A DNA stretch of 64,000 nt, from positions 16,855,775 through 16,919,774 of the forward strand of contig CM055098.1 in the NCBI GenBank assembly GCA_029204225.1. Direction: 5' to 3'. This document shows, piece after piece, positions 34,020-45,131 of this stretch (the stretch's first letter is position 1; the number at the start of each line of letters is the position of its first letter). Under the pieces are notes generated by a model. That model saw only the letters and a list, made by a program, of their open reading frames with translations, was not told the origin of the DNA and ran no database searches. The translations under genes were made by a program, and so were the position numbers. This stretch comes from Diphasiastrum complanatum (Eukaryota > Streptophyta > Lycopodiopsida > Lycopodiales > Lycopodiaceae).

Positions 34020-34960
34020 AATCGAGTTTTCAAAATATCAAGTTCATCCAAAAATTCCAGTTCGTCCAATATTTGTGTGAAAATTCGAGTTCGTCCAAAT
34101 ATTCGAGTTCGTGTGAAAGTTCAAGTTTGTCCAAAAATTTGAGTTCATCCAAATAGTCGAGTCGAATGAAAAAATTCGAACATAAAAAAATACGAGCATC
34201 ATAAAATTCGAGTTGACTGAAAAAATTCGACTTCTTACGAAAATTTGAGTCAAGAAAAATTCGAGCCTCCAAAATTCGAGTCGTTCCCAAAAATTCGAGT
34301 TTAGAAAAATTTGAGTCTCAAAATATTCGAGTCGAGTGAAAATTCGAGTTCTTCCAAAAATTCGTCGAGTTCGTCCAAAAATTCAAATTCGTTCCAAAAT
34401 TCGAGCCTAAAAAATTCGAGTAGAGTGAAAATTCGAGTTCAACCCTAAACCCTAAACCCTAAATTTTGAGTTCATGTGAAAGTTCGAATTCGTCAAAAAA
34501 TTTGAGTTCGTCCAGATAGTCGAGTCCGTCCAAAATTTTGAGTCTAGACAAATTCGAGCATCAAAAAATTTGAATTAAATGAAAAAATTTGAATTCTTAC
34601 GAAAATTCGAGTCTAGAAAAATTTGAGCCCTCCAAAATTCGAGTCGTTCTCAAAAATTCGAGTCGAGTGAAAATTTGAGTTCGTCAAAAAATTCGTCCAG
34701 TTCGTCCAGTTCGTCTAAAATTCAAGTTCGTCCAAAAATTTGAGTTCGTTCCAAAATTCGAGCATAAGAAATTCGAGTCAGGTGAAAATTCGAATTCATT
34801 TCAAAATTTGAGTTCGTCCAAAAATTGAAGCCATTTCCAAAATTCGAGTTCGTTCCAAAATTCGAGTCTAGAAAAATTCGAGTCGTTCCCAACAATTTGA
34901 GTCTAGAAAAATTTGAGACTCAAACAATTCTAGTCGAGAAAAAATTCGAGTTCATCCAAA
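34020..34960. repeat. Degenerate TTCGAG-type array
   Basis: The words AAAATTCGAGTT, TTCGAGTTCGTCCAAA and ATTCGAGTCGAGTGAAA recur about fifty times over 0.9 kb with irregular spacing of roughly 12-20 bp. The minus strand therefore shows low-complexity open frames (NSNFWTNLNFHTNS). There are no conserved spacers or uniform repeat length. Confidence 0.85.
34442..34464 (+). repeat. Three CCCTAAA telomere units
   Basis: CCCTAAACCCTAAACCCTAA is embedded in the TTCGAG array. This is the exact plant telomere heptamer, unlike the degenerate arrays at 27.8 and 29.3 kb. Confidence 0.85.
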
Positions 34961-35479
34961 AATATTTTGCACAATAGATATTGAAATTTACACAATTCTA
35001 GCTTGATGTGTTTTGGTCATTTCCATGATGGAAACATAATTTGAAATAGAAATATAGTCCGAAATACATAATATCTACCACTAAAGCGATAATTACATTT
35101 GTAACATTGCTTCTCAAAGGGATTTGACACTTGAATAGAAAGCTAATTGCTGAATTCTTCAAAACTATCCGGATACATGGACTAAAGTATGGTTTGCTTG
35201 CTTCTTGATATATATGCATTGGTATTTGTTCAGGCGGAGTGACTTTCATGATTTTCTTGTGAAATTCTTCCATGGACGATTTTCTAAGTCTATATGTTTT
35301 TTGTTCATTCATCTCAGCAAATTGATCATATGAGATGTGAATGGTTCACCCTTTTTTTTATATGGAAAATCATTTTTTAATCATCCAATCTCACCAACAA
35401 GAGTTATTTGACCTACATCAGGTAAAAATATTATTCGATAGATTTTACAAAAAAAAATAAAATTGCTTGTACCAATTTT

Positions 35480-36515
35480 TTTATTTTAATCAATACATGT
35501 TATTATTATTATTATTTTGTTGCCCAAAATTTCTCAATATGAAGTCTATGAATTTTGACAACAGACTCTTAAAACTATCATGCAAAATTTTGAGCCAATT
35601 TCTAAATTTTTTGAAAACTATCTTGATTGGTATGTTGAGTTCCTCGAATGAGCTATCAAGCTTTTTACATATCTTCCATGATGACTTGAATTTTAATGGT
35701 TAAACGAACATCTAAAGAAGTTCCAACAGGCCTGGTTTCAAAATTATTTATGCTTAAGTGATCATCTTCTGGCTTTCATGTTAAATGCTATTTAATTTGA
35801 AAGAATTTAACTTCCGTAGATTTGTTCATTGATATCTGAGTAGAAATCACAAAGAGGCCTTAAATTACATTAAAATAAGACTGGCAACAAAATTTTATGT
35901 CTTTCAACTTTCTGACAATCGAGTCTTGCAGTAAGAGACAATATGCACTTATCTGAACTTAGTGCTGCAGCTCTTTGTTGTGATTGACCGTTTACTTCTA
36001 ATTTTGTCCACATTAAAGCTTTATAAGCTTTATAGACACAACCATCTTTTACACTGCATTTGAGGAGCCTCCATGTTTCTTATAGCCTTTATTTGATATG
36101 TCTTGATTCTCATCAAACACTTAAATTAAAAAAAGCTATCAACCCATTTCACACACATTGTTCCACTGCTGGTATTCCTTTTGCTGTTGCCTCCAGATTT
36201 GGACTTCATTTTCATGACTCATAAGTCATAACCATTAATATAGATGGGTATATTGTGGTTACACCATCAAATTTATGGCTCAATTTTTGAAGTTTAAGAG
36301 ATAAGAAGCTTACGCTGGTAGGATTTGAAGCTCGCTGGAAATTCAAAATCAGTGCTGAGGAATCCGTGAACTTTCTTGACATTTACTGTGGTTATGGGCT
36401 CAGAAATACAGCTACAGATCCAAGTGTCATCGTTAATGGCTATTCCAATCTGGCTTCTACCCTTTTCAAGACCATTCAGATTTAAAGCAGCCTTGAACGC
36501 TACACAAGGAACGAC
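35480..36515 (-). CDS. Candidate exons of an unrecognised minus-strand gene
   Basis: Three minus-strand stretches read like coding sequence. About 36515-36310 reads VVPCVAFKAALNLNGLEKGR, SQIGIAINDDTWICSCISEP and VNVKKVHGFLSTDFEFPASF, ending at a GTAAGC donor. About 36225-36150 reads SHENEVQIWRQQQKEYQQWN. About 36055-35880 reads SVKDGCVYKAYKALMWTKLE, VNGQSQQRAAALSSDKCILS and LTARLDCQKVERHKILLPVL. A further open stretch (about 35700-35490) is less convincing. Exon borders are not fixed. I do not recognise the product, and the gene may be a pseudogene. Confidence 0.3.
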
Positions 36516-37637
36516 TAACTATGCTAAAAGCATCTGAAATTGTCCTACAAGAACAACACTCTATCAATGGAATCAGGAAGCAACTGTTAGGTCCTACAAG
36601 AACAACACTCTATCAATGGAATCAGGAAGCAACTGTTAGGATATTTGCATATGTAAAGTGACGCAGCAAGGGAGCAGGCCAATAAATGACCAATCTATGC
36701 CACGATGCATTTCTCAAACAACAAACATTTGGCTCAAATAGACTGGAACAGTCAAATCGCCTCACACAGGTCAGTTTTGTGACACACAATCTATCCATCT
36801 CAAGAATAGAGGTCGCTTAGTAGATCAAAGCTTCAACGCATACATTCAGGACAGCCTCCAAAGATCAGGTTCGGAGCTCATGTGAATATTCAAATTCCAA
36901 AACTTGTTTACATATAGAGCGACTGATTCATGGGTGCAGGTTTTCAGCACACTTTTTCTTTGGACAACTGCTACACAACTTCGATGCTGCAATTCGTAGG
37001 CTCAAATTAAAATCTTCTAACCAAGCAGCACTAATTCCATCTGTGCACATCTGATGCTGATGCAAGCTCGTTGATCTGACGCAGCCCTGCAGGTCTTAAC
37101 TCCATTTCAGACCATTGCTACTTAGCTTCATAGCTCACCAGCCTCTTTCACTTTCACTCCCATCTCCTGCAGCAACACTTCATTCAATTCATTGTTCACA
37201 TACATTCATTCTCCTATCTATACTTTCGTCTCTCAACTACGAAACCTCAAAACTATAGCTTTGGATCTCCACAGGAGGATCCTCAGCTTCTTATCAATTT
37301 TGAATTTAATTTAGGTAGATCAATTCGGTAAAACCTTTCATTGTGAGTTTTACTCTAATGATTGCTCATGATGGGCTCCTTGTCTGTCAAATGTACTCTA
37401 TTAACTTGGGAAGATTGCAAGAGTTCACCTTGAATTGATTTTGAGCATGGCCAGGATATTGTCTTGCCATTTGAGTGATAGTTCTATGACTGGCTTTCAA
37501 TTGAGAGGAAGAACAGAATTGTGTTTTTTCTGAAGGGGTTGCTTATAAGCCAGCGATTTTTAAAGTTCAAAGGAGCAATTTCCATTTCCTGAATATTACT
37601 TTTTGGATTATGGTTGAATGCTTGAACATATACAAGA

Positions 37638-38039
37638 ATGGGGGATGCCACTGCTGTGTCTAAAGTATTCAGAGTTTTTTTTGTTTTCACTTTCACATAT
37701 CCATTTGCTCCTGTTGTTGCTCAGTTAATTGCAGAGCCCAATTTCAATAATTGCTTTCAGAAGCTTAGTTTCCAGTCTCTTAGTGCATCAGGCCCATGCG
37801 AAGCGGAGTATGACAACAAATTTTTCCACGGTGGAAAAGATCCTTCGACAGCAGAACAGCGGGAAATTTCAGATGAGGTGACACAAGCTTCATGGAGAAA
37901 TCCATCCCCTTCCTTTCTAGAGTCAGACATCATACCCGCAGATTGCAATGCATCCTCTTGCCTCCATCACTGCCTCCTACTTCTACGCCTCCTCCGCTGC
38001 CTCCTACTTCTATGCCTCATCTGCTGCCTCCATCGCTGA
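37638..38039 (+). CDS. Hypothetical ORF with a hydrophobic N-terminus
   Basis: The ATG at 37638 opens MGDATAVSKVFRVFFVFTFT, then YPFAPVVAQLIAEP, which could act as a signal peptide or membrane anchor. About 90 ordinary residues follow. The C-terminal part (LLLRLLRCLLLLCLICC) is only the translation of the CCTCCTACTTCTATG-type repeat at 37960-38110, so the original end is lost or the frame is fortuitous. No family is recognised. Confidence 0.25.
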   Translation: MGDATAVSKVFRVFFVFTFTYPFAPVVAQLIAEPNFNNCFQKLSFQSLSASGPCEAEYDNKFFHGGKDPSTAEQREISDEVTQASWRNPSPSFLESDIIPADCNASSCLHHCLLLLRLLRCLLLLCLICCLHR

Positions 38040-38410
38040 AAGGGAGAGAGAGCGTCGAATTGCCTCCTACTTCTATGCCTCCTCTGCTGCCTCCATCGGT
38101 GAGAGATATATATATATATATATATATTAGCAAATGTGAGTGAGAGAGACTCATCGGTGTGCAGGCCTGAGCACCCTCAAGTCGCGATCCAGTCCACCTC
38201 AAAAACACGGGAGAAAGATATTAGCAAATGCGAGTGAGAGAGACTCACCGGTGTGCAGGCCTGAGCACCCTCAAGTCACGATCCAGTCCGTTGCCTCCTC
38301 TGCTGCCTCCATCGCTGAAAGGGAGAGAGAGCGCTGGACTGCCTCCTACTTCTATGCCTCCTGTGCTGCCTCCATCAGTGTGTGTGTGTGAGAGATATAT
38401 ATATTAGTAA
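37960..38410 (+). repeat. Tandem duplication of a composite unit, about 270 bp
   Basis: A block holding GCTGCCTCCATCGCTGAAAG, GCCTCCTACTTCTATGCCTC and a GAGATATATATA tail occurs near 38025-38130 and again near 38300-38407. Between them, a piece with GGTGTGCAGGCCTGAGCACC occurs twice (about 38133-38190 and 38225-38290). Confidence 0.8.
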
Positions 38411-38560
38411 ATGCGAGTGAGAGAGAGACACAGAAATGCAACTCCAAAATGCGAGAGAGAGAGACATTAGCAAACACGCGAGAGAGAGATATTAGGAAAC
38501 CCAAGAAAGAGAGAGAGACACATATTGATTGATTAGGAAACCAAGAAAGAGATACATAAT
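38400..38560. repeat. GAGAGACA-type microsatellite
   Basis: Interrupted (GA)n with ACATTAG, ACACA and GGAAACC(A)AGAAA words, lying right after the composite repeat. Confidence 0.7.
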
Positions 38561-38686
38561 GAGTGGCCATTACAATCATTAATTATAATGTGTCCAATTA
38601 ATTACAATGTGTTTATCTTGAAAAATTAATTAATATGGGTTGTCAATGGCCATGGACTGCCACTTGTACGTTGGACAATGGCCAGT

Positions 38687-38825
38687 GCATGCATGCATGG
38701 GGAAGAGGGCCATGCATCCTTTTCCCCATACATGCATCCTCCTCCTCAAGGTTTTTAGTTAAAAAAAGCTTATGCATGGGTGAGAGGAGAAGGATGCATG
38801 GGTGCACCCATACACATGCGCAAAG
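38687..38825 (+). repeat. Dispersed RY-rich repeat, copy 3
   Basis: Matches copy 2 from GCATGCATGCATGG through CCATACATGCATCCTCCTCC to CACCCATACACATGCGCAAA. It lacks the TATAGACTAG right end. Confidence 0.75.
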
Positions 38826-38829
38826 TAAA

Positions 38830-40140
38830 CAACTGACTTTATCAGCACATCAAGCAGGTTGTTGCAAGTATGGATAAAGTTAGATACCAGTGATGAAGAA
38901 AGGGATTGAAGTCTTTTGGAGATCCTAATCTCAATGATTCAAAACGCCCAGTTCTTGGTGAGCCCTAAAATAGTGTGCAATTGAAAAATGAACAACATTC
39001 ATTCGACCTTCCATCATATGAATGCATTTTATAGCTCTCAAAGATGACAATACTTGAGGTGATGTAACAGTTCGACCAAGGTTACCAAAAGCAAAAAACT
39101 TGTCTTTTAAATGAGAAACGGGGTTGGATCAAAACCAAGATCGCATGTGTTAGGATTTCAGAGGTAGATTGTCACATCCATTCCTGGCAAGGTACTACAG
39201 GAGCGAGAGGAAAGGATGGGACATATTGATCAAGCAAACTTGTACATCAAGAGAATAAAAAATTACAGAGTTGGGAAGAAAGAAAAAGAAAGAACCCTAG
39301 AGATGAGAACAAAGGAAAACTTCGTGTCAAATTTTCATTTCAATTCGAATAAATAAAAAAATGTCTAGTTTTAGATATTTAACTTCTGCTATTTCCCACA
39401 GTCATTGCAAGGATGTGATTAGCAAATATATTTTTCAATAGAGCATGGATGCTAGACGGAGAAAAGAACTTTGGGTAAAACTTTCTGCTCATAATTATGG
39501 GTAAAATTTTGGTAACTACGAAAGTCATATAATAAATCTTAGTGTGGTTCTGCTCATCGATGATGTTTTTTAGGTGGATTGACAGGAGAAGGGGAGAACA
39601 TATGGGGTGGGCGGAGTGCGGGTGTGCTCCCTAATGGTTAAAAGCAAGCTGTTTGGGCAAGAGGTCGATGGTTTAAGAGCTCAGGGGAGATGGGTGGGTG
39701 GGTTTTGCCATGTGATAAAAAAGGGCGAGGGAGTGTTAAAAAAGATATGCTCCTGCCCTTAAAAGCCTTTTTTTTTTTTTTTGGAGGGGGGAGAATTTCT
39801 TTCTTGATGGGGACTTTTTTTTGTTTCCTTTTTAAAAAAAGAAAACTTAATTTATGGAGAGCCAAAAAGCCCCTTCACTTTTTTTGTTTTATGGAGAGTG
39901 GGGGTTCACATTTTTAAGTGGATTTACATTCATATTTTTTTATGAGAGGTTTACATTTAAGAAAAAGTGTATGTGTGTGTGTGCGCGTGGGGGGGGGAGT
40001 AAATAGTGATTTATTTACTTTTAATGGAATGGAGGCGCCCCCTTGTTTATATATCTACACACACACACATTTTAACCTTCTTCATTTTTTTTAGGGGCAT
40101 GGAGGGACTTCCCTCCCTCTTTGGGTGGTTGGTCGGCCTG
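38830..40140. other. Spacer, no gene seen
   Basis: AT-rich intergenic DNA with homopolymer T and A runs (39768-39781, 39817-39840) and a short G run (about 39990). Two overlapping weak frames near 39640-39917 follow these runs and have no motifs. Confidence 0.5.

Positions 40141-40142
<2 letters not shown>

Positions 40143-40206
<64 letters not shown>
40143..40206. repeat. (GA)n microsatellite
   Basis: A 64-bp perfect GA tract. The Arg-Glu repeat proteins readable from it are artefacts. Confidence 0.97.
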
Positions 40207-40209
<3 letters not shown>

Positions 40210-40305
40210 GGGGCGGCCCATGGAAAAGAGAGAAGGAGAAAAAAGAACTCTAGACTCTATACTTCATACAATATATTTCATCCACAAAAGGTTCCTTATA
40301 TGGAG

Positions 40306-40515
40306 ATGTGTGTGTGTGTGTGCGCGCGCGCGTGCACGTGCGCGCACAAACACACGCATTCGTTGTGTCGAGGGTCACACACACACAATGAACACGTGCA
40401 CATAGGCACACACACACACACACACATAGGCATGCGCGCGCGCGCACACACACACACACGCACTCACACGTGTGTGTGTGTGCATGTGTGTGTGTGCACA
40501 TGCACGTGTGTTCCA
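40306..40515. repeat. Alternating purine-pyrimidine tracts (GT, GC, CA)
   Basis: GTGTGTGTGTGTGCGCGCGC near 40308-40332 is followed by CACGTGCGCGCACA, (CA)n at 40409-40425, GCGCGCGCGCACACAC near 40436-40458 and (TG)n at about 40470-40496. It is an unusually dense run of Z-DNA-prone sequence. Confidence 0.9.
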
Positions 40516-40519
40516 AATC

Positions 40520-42869
40520 CTCCCTTTCCCCCTATTTTTCTCTTTTTATTGTCTCTTTTACTCCCCTCACCCCATCCCTCTCCTTTTTTTTTAATTGTGC
40601 ATTTTTTGGCCCATGGATAAAAGCTTGTGGGTAACGATTTAGGAGTTAAAGCTAGTGAGTTTGGGCTTGTGGTTAAACACTCCTGAGAATGGCTAGCCAA
40701 GATAGGAATTTGAAGGATTGAAAAAAAAAAACCAGTTTAAGGTAGTCAAGAAAATTTTTATGTTCATGATTTATGGGTAAAACTTTGATAATTTAAAATA
40801 AATAAGAAAGCCAAGTATTAAAGATTATAGGCTAAAGTTTAAAGCACATTGAAGTGTGTGAAGAAAATAAAACATTAATTTCAAACTTTAAGTATGTAAA
40901 TTTAGTAAATGGGAGGGAGGACCTTGACATGGAATTAAATCATGGCGTGACCAACTATCTCGAATACTGGAGGGCCGGTCTACAATATTAGGACTATTCT
41001 AGGTCCCTAACTGAATATGGCCATGACATTCTTCCCTCTTTAAACTGCTTCTATCCTTAGAAGCTCCTCAAAACAGGAAAGAATTACAGTTCCTTTAACT
41101 TTCAATATTAACCAGAAAATCATTATCCTTAATTAGTCTTACTTATTAAACAAGTACTCAGAGAAAAAACTAATTTTAATCGTTAATCTTTGCTCTGGAG
41201 TACAAACTCTGGTTTGAAAAGTACACTAAGAGATATATTTTCTCAATTGGGTTACACTCAACACAAGTGAGTAACATCACCTTCATATAAAACACTTACA
41301 TCTAGATAAATTAAATTCTCCACATATAAAATACTTCTCTTGTGAAAATGTTTGTGAGATCCATAGATTCTCAATTAAAAATATTGGAGTAAAGAGATTC
41401 AGAACACTGATCTGAATTCTTACTCAATTAATAGACCAAGACTTAATTGTCAAACTTAAGAATCATCACAATTCCTTATAATCCCCTAACGACAATTAAG
41501 TAACTATTTATGATCCGTCAACCATAAATATTTAGATATGTATGATACGTCAATCATAAATTTCTAGAATCCAAAACCATACTCAATCATTTACAGGATA
41601 CTGGAGTATATGTCCGACGTAACTCAAGAAAAGTAAGAATCATTCCAAAATCTTTCCACTAAGAAAATACTGGATTTAGGAATATTTTTCAAACAGGATT
41701 CTTTAACTAAAGTGCAAGATTTCAAGTTCTATAAACCACCGGTAATTAAAAATAGAAAGCATATTCAAAATGATAATGACAATCATCTTCAACTACAAAA
41801 ACTTTAGATTACCGTCTAGAATCAAATCTAAATATGCAAAGTCCTCCTGAATAACAATTCAGATATTATTCTCAAATTCATTATGATTCGTTATCCAATC
41901 GAGTTCTCTGGGATACAATCACTAATGGGCTGAGTCTATTTCTTAACTAAGGAATACTCCATCCCAAGAACATTATATATCCAATGCACATAATTTTACT
42001 TGTTGAACCCAAATGATTCATCAATCATGCGTCTTACAAGCAATATAGTTCAAAAACCATCAGTTCTTGGAGAATCCACATCACACTGATCGTTTTGTCA
42101 ATTAACTTCTTGGAAGTACTCAAGTCAATTGCCAATGATTCAGAAACTCTACAAGTATCTGTCAAAACAATACTTGATCATATGTCTATGTTTACCGACT
42201 AGGTTAAATGCACCAAATAACCCTAGTAACCAGGAATACACATTAGATTCATACAAGATTAATTGTGCACATATGTGAATAATCTCACTATGACCCAGTA
42301 CATAAACACATTCTTATCTGGCAGATTCCTCTAGAACCCACATATGTTACTCACATATCTCACTAAGATCTTGTAACTCAGTTACAAAAACTTTTCTATT
42401 TCTCATGAGTAAATAATATCCAGAAAATCTTTGAGACAAATACAATTCACTCTCAACAGTTTTCCAATCCACCTTACCTCTAATTACATAATTTTTTCCT
42501 CTCAGTCAACCTCTCTCTGATCCTAGTACTAAAACTAAGATTAGGCTGATCTAATACAGAACTCTCAAACTTAAATTCTGATCAAACTTATTGCTATTCC
42601 AATCAAAATGGAATTAGTAACCTTTGACCTTTCATTGTACTACTTATAGATAATGATTCAAATATCAAACATGTTCTAGTTCCAGATTGTCCACACAATC
42701 CCTAGAGAATTTCTCTTATTCGAAAAGTTCCAATTAGATATCTTACATGGCACCATGAGTGTAATATATGGAATGTAGCAACTACTCTTCCCGTTCAAAG
42801 CAGCCTGGTTCAAACAAATTTGCAAAATACAAAAAATCATAATATATCATACCATCACTAAAACAAAGT

Positions 42870-42870
<1 letters not shown>
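40520..42870. other. AT-rich stretch, possible LTR element junction, no gene seen
   Basis: About 2.3 kb with hardly any open frame on either strand. On the minus strand near 41045-41030 the text AAAGAGGGAAGAA|TGTCATGGCC looks like a polypurine tract followed by the TG start of an LTR, in the style of Ty3/Gypsy elements. If so, 41050-42780 would be a non-autonomous interior. The second LTR was not found. Confidence 0.3.
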
Positions 42871-42872
<2 letters not shown>

Positions 42873-42968
<96 letters not shown>

Positions 42969-43029
42969 TTCTCCTGATGGATCAACACCAGCAGCCATCG
43001 CGATCAACAGCAATGGGAAAGCGCCAGCC

Positions 43030-43089
<60 letters not shown>
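42873..43089. repeat. Two (GA)n tracts separated by a 65-bp unique segment
   Basis: GA tracts at 42873-42966 and 43032-43089. The segment between them is open in the same frame (SPDGSTPAAIAINSNGKAPA), but this is likely a coincidence of the low-complexity flanks. Confidence 0.95.
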
Positions 43090-43091
<2 letters not shown>

Positions 43092-43770
43092 TAGAGGGGG
43101 AGAAAAAATTTGAAACTGTATGTGTGTGTGTGCCAAAAAAAAAAAAACTTGTATGTGTGATTTTTTACACAAATTTTTTTCCAAACATATTTTTTGGCTT
43201 TTTTCTATGCAAATGGATGATTTTTTTTGAGGGCAGAGCGTGACATTTTCGACGGCACAACGTGACATTTTTTACGGCAAAAACACACACACTCTTTCTA
43301 AAATAGTTTTATACTGTATAGATATAACTAATAAAACTAAACATAATAAAAAAAATCCTCAACATAAAAAATAAATAGTAAGAATAAAAAAAATCTAAAA
43401 ATCTAAAGACAAATCTAAGGGCCTAGAAGCGAAGGGCACCAAGGGTCGAGGGCCATTGAGTGCTAACTTGTTGTTGATTGTATGAATTTTCAAGGAGTAG
43501 TAGTTTTCACTGCTAAATTCGAAGGCTTTTATCCCAGTGAAAATAACTTGTTGTCATGAAATTGAATTCAATTACAAGAGAAGGAAATATTGAGAACGCC
43601 ATGGCAGATGACGAAGACCTGTTCTATACGCAAAACCAAACAATGATTTGCTGTTTGTCAAAACTATCTTTGCACTCCAAAAAGTAAAAACATGTATCAT
43701 TTACTAAACCATTGAGTGAGTGTTTTACGTTGTCATATCTAGGGCTTTGAAGTCCAAATCAGTTTATACA

Positions 43771-44032
43771 ATGCCAGACATGCTAACACGAATTGGTGAA
43801 AAGATAGGTGGCGGTCGTCTCAAAAGCACTGAAGTAGAAATACTGGAACAAATGGTAGACTGGAAACAATTTATAGATCCTTGTATTGCTCAAGGAAATG
43901 ATGGCTTGGAAGGACACACCAATCCTCACTATTTTTGTTTTCGAATGTTGAATGGTGAGCCAACCATGCAATGGAAATACTATTCTAATGATGGAGACAA
44001 CGCATGGTGTGAGCCTAAAAGGCTAATATAAT
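43771..44032 (+). CDS. Hypothetical small ORF
   Basis: From the ATG at 43771: MPDMLTRIGEKIGGGRLKST, EVEILEQMVDWKQFIDPCIA, HTNPHYFCFRMLNGEPTMQW, KYYSNDGDNAWCEPKRLI. The composition is ordinary for a protein, but there is no known motif. It lies about 1.1 kb upstream of the 45-kb gene and could be a fragment of the same element. It may also continue through a splice. Confidence 0.3.
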
Positions 44033-44462
44033 CTTCAGCAGCCTCCTGAAGGCACTGAAGAGCACTCGGTGTGAATCTAACGTGTTGTCCGAGATCATTT
44101 CTTGTTATGTTCTAGACAGCATGATAGAATGGAGCTCTTGGGATCAACAGAGCTGTTGACCTCTGATACTTGCGTATCTCAGTGAGCCACCTGCTGCGGT
44201 TGCACGTTCTAGGTCTAGCAGGTGGTGTGATGGCAACCGTAGGAGATGAGGATGAGCCAAGAGGGAAGAAGTCCCTCCTTGTCTGCTTTCTCCTATCCAT
44301 GGGCATGAACTATGTGATAGCGGACTTGTGCGTGAAGGTTAGGATGAGAAGGGAGGGATGATAAAGAACTCGCAGAGGACCGCTATGTACGGACAGAATG
44401 TACGGTATATCAGACCTATGCGAGCCGAATATCAAAGAGAACGATTAGATTTGAGGAAAGAT

Positions 44463-45120
44463 GCACAAGTGCGATATGGGGTGACACTAGGTAGACGTAT
44501 CGGACCTGTGTGCATGGAAGACAGTAGGAGGAATTTTGATTGTGAAGGGCGCGCACAAATGCGATATGCGGAGCGAAAAAAAAAGTGAAAAAAATTCATC
44601 GAAATTTGTGATTTTATATCGGGGTTCGCACGTGCGAAAGAATGTCTTGTCACACGTGTGGGAGTCGTACGGACAAATGCGAGAGCGACACATGTCACCC
44701 TATCACATTACACCTGTGGAATTTGTACGATCGAATGCGATAGCGACATGTGTTTATGATCAATCGAATGAACATGCGACACGTATTCAGGTGTCATTTT
44801 ACACGTGTGCAGGTGTCATCTCACACGTGCCTGCGCCTGTTGTCCAATTGAAAGTAGACACGTGTCATAAATCCGTTGACCATACGTGCGAAAATTTAGT
44901 ATAAATGGCACGAAAACCAAATAATTTTTTACCTTTTGCATTCTCGAAATTCGTGACATATCACTTTTATGCGCGTTCATTGCTGTCCGTGTGCTTGCAA
45001 CTATACCTACTCGTGCGCAAGTGCGATATTCTGTATCTGTCTGCCGTACATATCCATCTTCTGCGCCATTTTGATAGTTAGTTTTGGTTCAGTTCTCCCA
45101 CGTGCACAAGTGCGATATTC
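44463..45120 (+). promoter_or_regulatory. Promoter-like region with repeated GCACAAGTGCGATAT and ACGTG motifs
   Basis: GCACAAGTGCGATAT occurs at 44463-44477 and about 45104-45118. One-base variants are at 44553-44567 (GCACAAATGCGATAT) and 45015-45029 (GCGCAAGTGCGATAT). Between them are looser relatives (GGACAAATGCGAGAGCGACA at about 44671; TCGAATGCGATAGCGACATG at about 44731). Many ACACGTGT/ACGTGC words of the G-box type also occur (44653, 44802, 44824, 44859). A TATA-like TATAAATG is at 44900-44907. The ATG of the next gene is at 45132. Confidence 0.45.
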
Positions 45121-45131
45121 ATGTTACTGCC

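Noticed and set aside
34020-34960. CRISPR-like spaced repeats
   Set aside because: Repeat length and spacing are irregular, spacers are not unique, and the context is a plant nuclear genome. It is a degenerate simple repeat.
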